In this document: in pieces, positions 38,701 to 47,684 of the stretch | Numbering within the stretch: the stretch's first letter is position 1 | Layout: each line of letters begins with the position of its first letter | NCBI RefSeq assembly: GCF_001039355.2 | Contig: NW_019775431.1 | Coordinates: 168,725 to 229,353 of the forward strand | DNA length: 60,629 bases | DNA from: Lingula anatina | Lineage: Eukaryota; Brachiopoda; Lingulata; Lingulida; Lingulidae | Direction: 5' to 3' | Notes under the pieces: model-generated | Databases searched by the model: none | What the model was told of the DNA's origin: nothing | What the model saw: the letters and a program-made list of their open reading frames with translations, nothing else | Position numbers and translations under genes: made by a program

Positions 38701-41700
38701 AAGTAAACAGTATGGAGATATCTCCAGCATGCGCAGTACATGTCGGGAAACATACTTTTCTCAAAAAGCCTACTTCGTGTGCCATATAGGCGGAATTGTC
38801 CAAATATTCTTTGTTTTGCTTTACAATGTTTTTTTTCCGAGTAGAAAGCGGAAAAATTCCAGAGAATCATTTTGGACTGCTTGATGCAGCGCATGTGCAG
38901 TTGTTTACGCAGGAAGTTTCACCTGGATTTTGGCTTTGCCGATGCAGTTTCCACTTTAAAGTGTGAATGCAAAACCGAATCGAATTTCTCACGAAAAATT
39001 CAGATTATAGAAATGCGCATTTTTGCAGCTGCAGTGTGAATGGGGTAACAGTGTCTGTCCATAAAAAGCCTTCCTTTTTGTGCCTCTCAAACCAATGACC
39101 GACAGACTCTATCCAAGGACACCTGTGCCAGAACCACTTTGCCAAGTTAACTTGCTCTAGTATTAAGAAGATCTATTTTGATTGTTCATTTCTGGATCCA
39201 ATATAACATATGATTTGGAGTCATTAGAGCACCCAATGGGATGCACACATTAAAACCAGCCAAACGGGACCCATATTTAACTCAATACAAATTATCTCAC
39301 TTCAGAACAAGGCCTCAGTAGGAAAGCAATTCATTACTGTGACCCAACAATGGAGAAGCTTTTCATAACTGCACCCCGATAGCTGAGGGGAAGGAGAACA
39401 TTTTTCTGGCAGACTGAGCACTTTTTGGCTGCAAAATGGTAAATTTGTTCAGTTACGGAATTGTGCAGTGTTGGAGTGAAATAAGAGAAGCTTGGTGGTA
39501 TCAGGTATTGTTGGATACAATACCACACCCTAAAGCAATGAGGTCATCCCCCGGGGTGATGCCGCATACTCCTGTTATTTGCTGCCTTCCACTTTTTGAC
39601 ATGGAAGTAGTAATAGGACCCTTAACTCGTAGGTAGCAATCTTGACCAGAACGCGAAGCAGCCATCAAAATAAAGGACAGAGGCCAATGTACAACTATCA
39701 CCATAAAATCACCTCGTATTGTAAGGCTTGGCTGAGCTGGATAATTAATAAGTATCTCACATCAACCACTGTTAATTTAAATTAAATTCAAAAAATTTTC
39801 TGAAAACAGTTCTTTATCAATAAATTCAAAAATTGCAACATTTGCCTATGAAATAGTAAATTCTTTATAAAATTGGAAAAACTAGCAAAGAATTGCAACA
39901 TTTACCTATAAAATAGTAAATTCTTTATGAAATTGGAAAAATTGAAATTCTAAACTTTTAAGGGTATTATAATAAATAGCCTTTAGTGGTGTTAAATTAT
40001 CCTTCTTAATGACATTCTTTTATCCAATTTTTAAAAATAACTATATTCCTGCTAATGTATTCTTCAACTCTAAATTACCCAACACAACCATCTTTATAAG
40101 CATAATAATCTGAAGTTTATGACATAAGTTTAAAGCAATAATAACTCTTCCTTTGAGATTCAAAATTCCGCAATATCGCATTGTAAACAACGCATGGAAA
40201 TATATTCTATTGTATTTTACCACTAAAACGGCCGTTATTGTAGTAAAACTANTGATAAGAATCGATCTCTGAAGTTTCAGCGTTGCGAACGTTATATTGG
40301 GACGCGGTGAAGAAAAATCGACCTTGCTGAGCAATAAATGTGAAATTCTTAAGAAAACTGATATTATCATGGATTTCGTGACACAAACTAACCGACATAC
40401 TACTTTGGACGATTGAACAGTTATAATACAAAAAGATAGGATTAGATGAAATTTTCATCGGGGTGGGACACCGCATGTATCGTAAGTTAAGCTAATTTTG
40501 TGATAATTTTTCAGTCACTTCAAATAAATTTTTATTTAAATAACCATTTGCACATTCTGTTTATTATATCTTCTTGCAGTAGGTGTATTCCCTGCTTCAA
40601 TAATTCATTCAAACCCTAAACAAACTGTTCCTAAATAGAGGTAGGGTCGAAATTCCACAAAAAAGGACGCCATTTTAAGGGTAATTTCGATATATTTTCT
40701 GCTTTTTCTCTTATTTTGCTTTTATAACAGCATCCTCCTTGCTCATGCAGCTTCTTTGATTTGTTATTGAAACATACACAACGATGTCATGAGAATTTGG
40801 TTGGCTATCTAAATTTAAATAACATTCTTGTTATGGCCCCCCTGCAGTGCACCACTAGCAAAGAATGACTGATTAATATTAGTAAATTTCTAATTTTTTG
40901 GTTTGCTTGATTTTCCCCATTATTTCTCATACTGTTGTCATAAATTTTTCCTTCATTACACTATTATTTACATTTGTTCAGCTTAATTTTGTGCATTTCA
41001 ATTCATCATCGTCTTTTAGTATTTTTCATTTATCATCTGATCTTTATAAATGGAACTTTCTACTTAATGGTTTTTTTTTATTTTTTTTTTTTTTTATTCA
41101 TTACAGTACTACATTCTTAAATTATTTGCTCTACTTATATGATTACATTATGTGCTTCATATTTTTCCTCATAATTTCCAGGTCTCAATATAATAAATCA
41201 TTCTTATTATTTAAATACTGATCCTTCATCTTATGGTTAATCTAATACATTTAAATAAATATCCTTTATCTTATGGTTAATCTAATACTACATATTTTAT
41301 AGCACTGAAAATGCCAATTTGTGAAGAAAATGCTAATTTGTAAGTAAAATTAAGTTATTTTGTCTATAGGTAAAATGTACAGATTTGACATTTGAAAAGT
41401 GCAATTTTGGACACTCCCTTACAAAGTACTTGATAACATAATCACTCTTATTTTTAAATAAATGCTGGCATTCAAAAAATGTGATAAAATCAAAGCTTGA
41501 TACCAACATGGTAACATAATGATACCTAAAGGGCCCATCTTTAAACCCAACTATTCTTTCATGGTCATGGATAAGCTTAGCTAGATTACAGAGACAATAG
41601 CATCCATAACTGAAGTTATTGTGTCAGCAATAAAAGTGCTTAGAATTGACTTTTATAGCCATTATGGACAATACATTATAAATATTAAATTATAACCACA

Positions 41701-44700
41701 ATCAAAAATTTTCTCTGACCAATCAACATTACTGCCATATTCACAAAAAGTTTTTAAGACCCCGTTTCCAGAGATTAGATCGATCTACTTTAGATCGACC
41801 TAACTCCCTGGGGGTTCACGCTAAATAGCTGTCAGCCGAGCGGACACGAAAGTTAATTATTCCCTTACAGCTTGTAGAAGGCGGGACGGACATTTAAGCC
41901 CGATTATCTGACAGTAATCTAGTGAGACTCCCCGCGAGGATAGATCGATCTAAAAGCTCTGGGAATACAGCCAAAGATACAACTTTCCACCCACTTGACT
42001 AAATGCCTTAAAAATGGCAAACTAGTTTTTTCTCAAACCAGACTAACATCAGTACATAAAAATTATCTTATTCAACTGGTTATCAAACATACTGCGTTCA
42101 CACTATGCTCAGTTATCCGGATAAGTTGCGAATTAGGTCACAATTCGAATAAATGCAGTAGTGTGAACACAAGAGGATTTCTGTAATTAGAATTTTCAAA
42201 ATCCTGCAAGCGAGGTGGATTTGTAAGCGCGGTTCGAAGCAGAAGCCGAAAGTAAACAGTGCGGAGATATCTCCGGCATGCGCAGTACATGTCGGGAAAC
42301 ATACTTTTCTCAAAAAGCCTACTTCGCGTGCCATATAGGCGGGGTAGTCCAAATATTCTTTGTTTTGCTTTACAATGTTTTTTTTCGAGTAGAAAGAGGA
42401 AAAATTCCAGAGAAATAAACATGTAGTCATTTCGTATTGCTTGATGCAGCACATACGCAGTTGTTTACGCAGGAAGTTTCACCTAGATTTTGGCTTTGCC
42501 GATGCGGTTTCCACTTTGAAGTGTGAATGCAAAACCGAATTGAATTTCTCACGAAAAATTCAGATTATAGAAATGAGCATTTTTGCAACTGTAGTGTGAA
42601 TGGGGTAACAGTGTCTGTCCATAAAAAGCCTTCCTTTTTGTGCCTCTCAAACCAATGACCGGCAGACTCTATCCAAGGACACCTGTGCCAGAACCACTTT
42701 GCCAAGTTAACTTGCTCTAGTATTAAGAAAATCTATTTTGATTGTTCATTTCTGGATCCAATATAACATATGATTTGGAGTCATTAGAGCACCCAATGGG
42801 ATGCACACATTAAAACCAGCCAAACGGGACCCATATTTAACTCAATACAAATTATCTCACTTCAGAACAAGGCCTCAGTAGGAAAGCAATTCATTACTGT
42901 GACCCAACAATGGAGAAGCTTTTCATAACTGCACCCCGATAGCTGAGGGGAAGGAGAACATTTTTCTGGCAGACTGAGCACTTTTTGGCTGCAAAATGGT
43001 AAATTTGTTCAGTTACGGAATTGTGCAGTGTTGGAGTGAAATAAGAGAAGCTTGGTGGTATCAGGTATTGTTGGATACAATACCACACCCTAAAGCAATG
43101 AGGTCATCCCCCGGGGTGATGCTGCATACTCCTGTTATTTGTTGCCTTCCACTTTTTGACATGGAAGTAGTAATAGGACCCTTAACTCGTAGGTAGCAAT
43201 CTTGACCAGAACGCGAAGCAGCCATCAAAATAAAGGACAGAGGCCAATGTACAACTATTACCATAAAATCACCTTGTATTGTAAGGCTTGGCTGAGCTGG
43301 ATAATTAATAAGTATCTCACATCAACCACTGTTAATTTCAATTAAATTCAAAACAATTTTCTGAAAACAGTTCTTCATCAATAAATTCAAGAATTGCAAC
43401 ATATGCCTATGAAATAGTAAATTCTTTATAAAATTGGAAAAACTAGCAAAGAATTGCATCAATTACCTATAAAATAGTAAATTCTTTATGAAATTGGAAA
43501 AATTGAAATTCTAAACTTTTAAGGGTATTAGGGTATTTTAAGGGTATTAGCCTTTAGTGGTGTTAAATTATCCTTCTTAATGACATTCTTTTATCCAATT
43601 TTTAAAATAACTATATTCCTGCTAATGTATTCTTCAACTCTAAATTACCCAACACAACCATCTTTATAAGCATAATAATCTGAAGTTTTTTAAATAAAGG
43701 TTTCTGTCAACTAAAAATTCAGTTTGGAAATAAAAGGGTTTTACCAATTTCTTAAAATCTTGCATCTTTTTTTATTTCTATGTAATCCACAAAAAAACGC
43801 AAATACACATACCATGTTAGTTCATGGCAGACTTTGAAATAAATTTTTGGTGCCCTGATCCACTATCAAATCTATCAAATGTAAACAAACCAGTAAATAA
43901 CAATGGCAGTGCACAAAACAAGGTTTTGCCAATTTTGAAGCAATATCGCCTGCAAAGTGTCTTGTTTTTCCTAATTCAGAGCTTAAAGATGCTTCTTTAT
44001 CTGAAGCATAAGTGTCATTTTTATCTTCTGAGCCATGTCAGGTAGTCATGATAGCTTTCAACATCTGTAACATATATGACACAGGGCCACAATACAAAAC
44101 ACAGCACCATTTTCTTGTACTGTGAGGTGAACACATGGCCATGCTTGGTGAAGGCCAAGGACAGCAGATGTCATTCTAAACAACAGGACAGTCATTTGGA
44201 ACAAAATAATTGAATTAAAAATGAAAGAAGACATCAAAATTCAACTTTAGGGAAGGGTCAAGCAATGATTCGTGAGAAGAAAATTAACTTTTACCCATGG
44301 ACAATTCATTTTGGCTGGTAAAAGATAAGGAAAGTTCTTTTAATAATAATAATAATTATTATTATTTATTTATTTATTTCTTCACACTGTGCTTCACGTA
44401 AGTCTGAGTGCTAATAACATAAAATATCTACAACTAACTAGATTAACTTAAACTATTGTAATAGTAATTTAAGCTATAACAGATATAAATTAACTGAAAT
44501 AGTCTGAATATTCTTTGAAAGTCTTTAATAAGAGAAACATTGGCAAATAAACTAAACCATAAAATTGGAGCTGAAAACTCCTTTGGCCTTTTGTCTTAAG
44601 TCTTTTTTGTTTATTATCTGTTAAGTTTAATACACATAGATATATTCATGTTTTTGATTGGTGCATACTAAAGAGATGAGCATCCAGACACAGAACAAGG

Positions 44701-46432
44701 TCATTAAAGGTCAAGCAGTGATTGGTATATCTATTAATAATTACCAAATAACTATCAAAATTTTTTAAAACTTTACTTTCCACCTGTAACAAGCTTATAT
44801 TTTCCTAGTATACAGCAAACTTCTAAATCTATGACTATTCAGTGAGATCAGGGAGGCAAGGCTTATGGTTCATGCTTGACACTAAGACTGGGTCCCATAC
44901 CTAGATTGATCTAACAGGATCCATCTCCAAGGGGTTTCTCGCTAAATTGCTTTCAGCTTAAGCGGCTTAGATGTCTCCTGAAACTGCTAAATGATAAAAA
45001 ATTACCCCCTATCAGCTTCAGTGGGCATGACAGACATGTAAGCTGCTTAAGTTGATTGCAATTTAACGAGAATCCCCTCGAAATTAGATCGATCCACAGT
45101 TACTACAATAAAGTCTGGGAATGAACCCTAATTGGCCATCAGAGGAATACAAGCAATATATGTTTCTTATGTTGACTTGGTTAGTTTGTAATTTTAAGTC
45201 ACCTGGTGGGATTTTTGGTCATTTTGGATGACCACTTACTTCAAATACCATTTAAGAGTTATTTAAAGCTAAAGCCAGACAGAAAAGCTACAACAATTAA
45301 GATCCTAACTTCATTGTGTGACACTGATATCTGACAACAAATAAGGAGACGATTCACATCATGTAATGTGATTGAGAAAATGTATCTTCACCATATCAGT
45401 TCCCAAGGTAATTAGCTAAATTTGCAACTGATACACCATACCTAATATAGAAAGGGTGAAAAATACTTCTGATTTTCAAATACCTAGAAAATGGTGGGAC
45501 ACATTTAATTGTATAGCTTTTCAGGTCATCAATAATGCCCCATCTTGTGACAGGTGGAGAGAGAAATTCCACAGGGAACCCTTTTAGAAATCTTCTTTTG
45601 TAGCTTCCTACTTAAATGCTATGGTGATATAACCTAATATGAAGCAGTGCTGAGCATTTAATAGGGACATAAGGATTGGCTGCTACTTTTACACTAAACT
45701 CATATTTAATCAACTAAATTGAGACTGCATTGAAGAGTCTAGCTTTGAAGTGGGTCCTTCTTAATTGAAGTGGATAAACAGAAAGACAAGATGATGCTAC
45801 CTAATTTAATACCCCAACAGATGCTGGGACAAAACCTGGTATCATTCCTATAAGAGCTGCAAATGTCATTAACACTGAAAGGCGGATGTCTTCAGTGGGA
45901 GGAGCTAAGACCCTTAAATAACAATGATTATCAACAAGAGGACAGCGTGTAGTGATAATCATCTCTCACTTTCTATTCAACAGAATGATTTTCTTCTAAT
46001 AAACACAAATCTAAAATCTAATTTCCAGCACCTTGGCACACTTCATGTGCAACTCCCTCTAGCATGACCAATGTCTCTACATGAGTACATTAAGAGATGG
46101 GTGGGACTTGGAGGGGGGGGGTAGAGAGAGATGTTTAGATATTTTATGAAAACTATTTCACTTCAGGAATCTTTCTAAGATGAAAGAAGGCATAACAAAC
46201 TTCAGAAAGGCTTGTACATACCTCCATTTAACTTTAAAGATGAAGAAGCTCACAACAATACTGTATGTGTACATTTTTTGCAACATCATCTTTCAACTTT
46301 TTTTGTACCTGGGTTTTTGATGAAAATGTCTACTTTTTGGCAAATAAAAGTCCTACCACACCCATTAAAAATCCAAATTACTTTTAAAAAATCCGCCATC
46401 AAATCACCCTCAAACCATTTTCTATTTATTTC

Positions 46433-46481
<49 letters not shown>

Positions 46482-47311
46482 GGGCATTCACTTTTTATTC
46501 TTCAGTTGCATGTTTTTACTTCTGATACATTATCAACAGTCCTACAGTAATTCATTATACTGTTACAATAATTCTTCAAAAAATGTTCTTAGCTTTAATG
46601 ATTGGGCAATATTGTCCACACAACTATAGCTGACTTTATTGTTATTTTTGTGAAAGATCTTATGTAACAACGTGAATACCCAACAAATGCCAAATGTCTA
46701 GGAAAAAATGTAACTTATAAGGCAAGTGAGAACCGAAAACTAAACAAAAGAATACATTGGCATATTTGAATGTGAATTTAAGTATAGATGTAATATCCAC
46801 AAGACCTCTTTTAACTGCTTAGCAAAACGCCACCGTGCCTCATTAAGCAACTATATTTGGACTCTTACACCCCGTTCCCAGAGATTAGATCGATCCAAAC
46901 TAGATCGACCTAACTCCCTGGGGGTTTACGCTAAATAGCTGCCAGCCGAGCGGGCACAAAAGTTAATTACCCCCTTACAGCTTGTAGTAGGCGGGACGGA
47001 CATTTAAGCCGGATTATCTGACAGTAATCTAGTGAGACTCCCCACGGGGATAGATTGATCTAAAATCTATGGGAATACGCCCTTAATGACAAAAAAATTA
47101 AATATGGACTGAAATGGACAATACTAAGTTAAGCACAACCATACTCAAATATAACCAAATGGTGCCAGCTCTGCCCATGGGAAAAAAAATTTACATCATA
47201 ACTGCGTAAAGACAGAAAACTCTAAACTAAAAAAAAAGAACTCATCAGCAAATGCTGACATTCCAGAAAATACCTGCTAAAAACCATTGATTATACATAC
47301 TAATTTATTTG

Positions 47312-47347
<36 letters not shown>

Positions 47348-47588
47348 AATATAATCACAGATATTTATTATATAAGCTAATATAACATAACATTTATTAT
47401 ATTCCTTTGTTACCTGTATACACGATGTGGCGCAAACGTCACGCAAATTTATGTGACGCATTGCATTGTCCATTTGTGGTCAGAGTCCACTTTAATATTT
47501 TGTATTTGATCTGTTTGTGCCCCTGATGAGGCCTCCGGCTGTAGGGCTGTATTAAACATGGAGAAAACAGATCAACTTTGGTCATTTT

Positions 47589-47684
<96 letters not shown>

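Noticed and set aside
39334-39704. Overlapping open frames on both strands in duplication copy A (and the same in copy B)
   Set aside because: Preservation in both copies follows from their near identity. The translations show no domain and lie inside CTU1 intron 1 without splice sites.
8830-44600. Resemblance between 8.83-9.2 kb and 44.34-44.6 kb (both contain an ACCATAAAAT phrase after an AT-rich microsatellite)
   Set aside because: Shared words are few and AT-rich; could be a real old repeat, but not supportable by eye.
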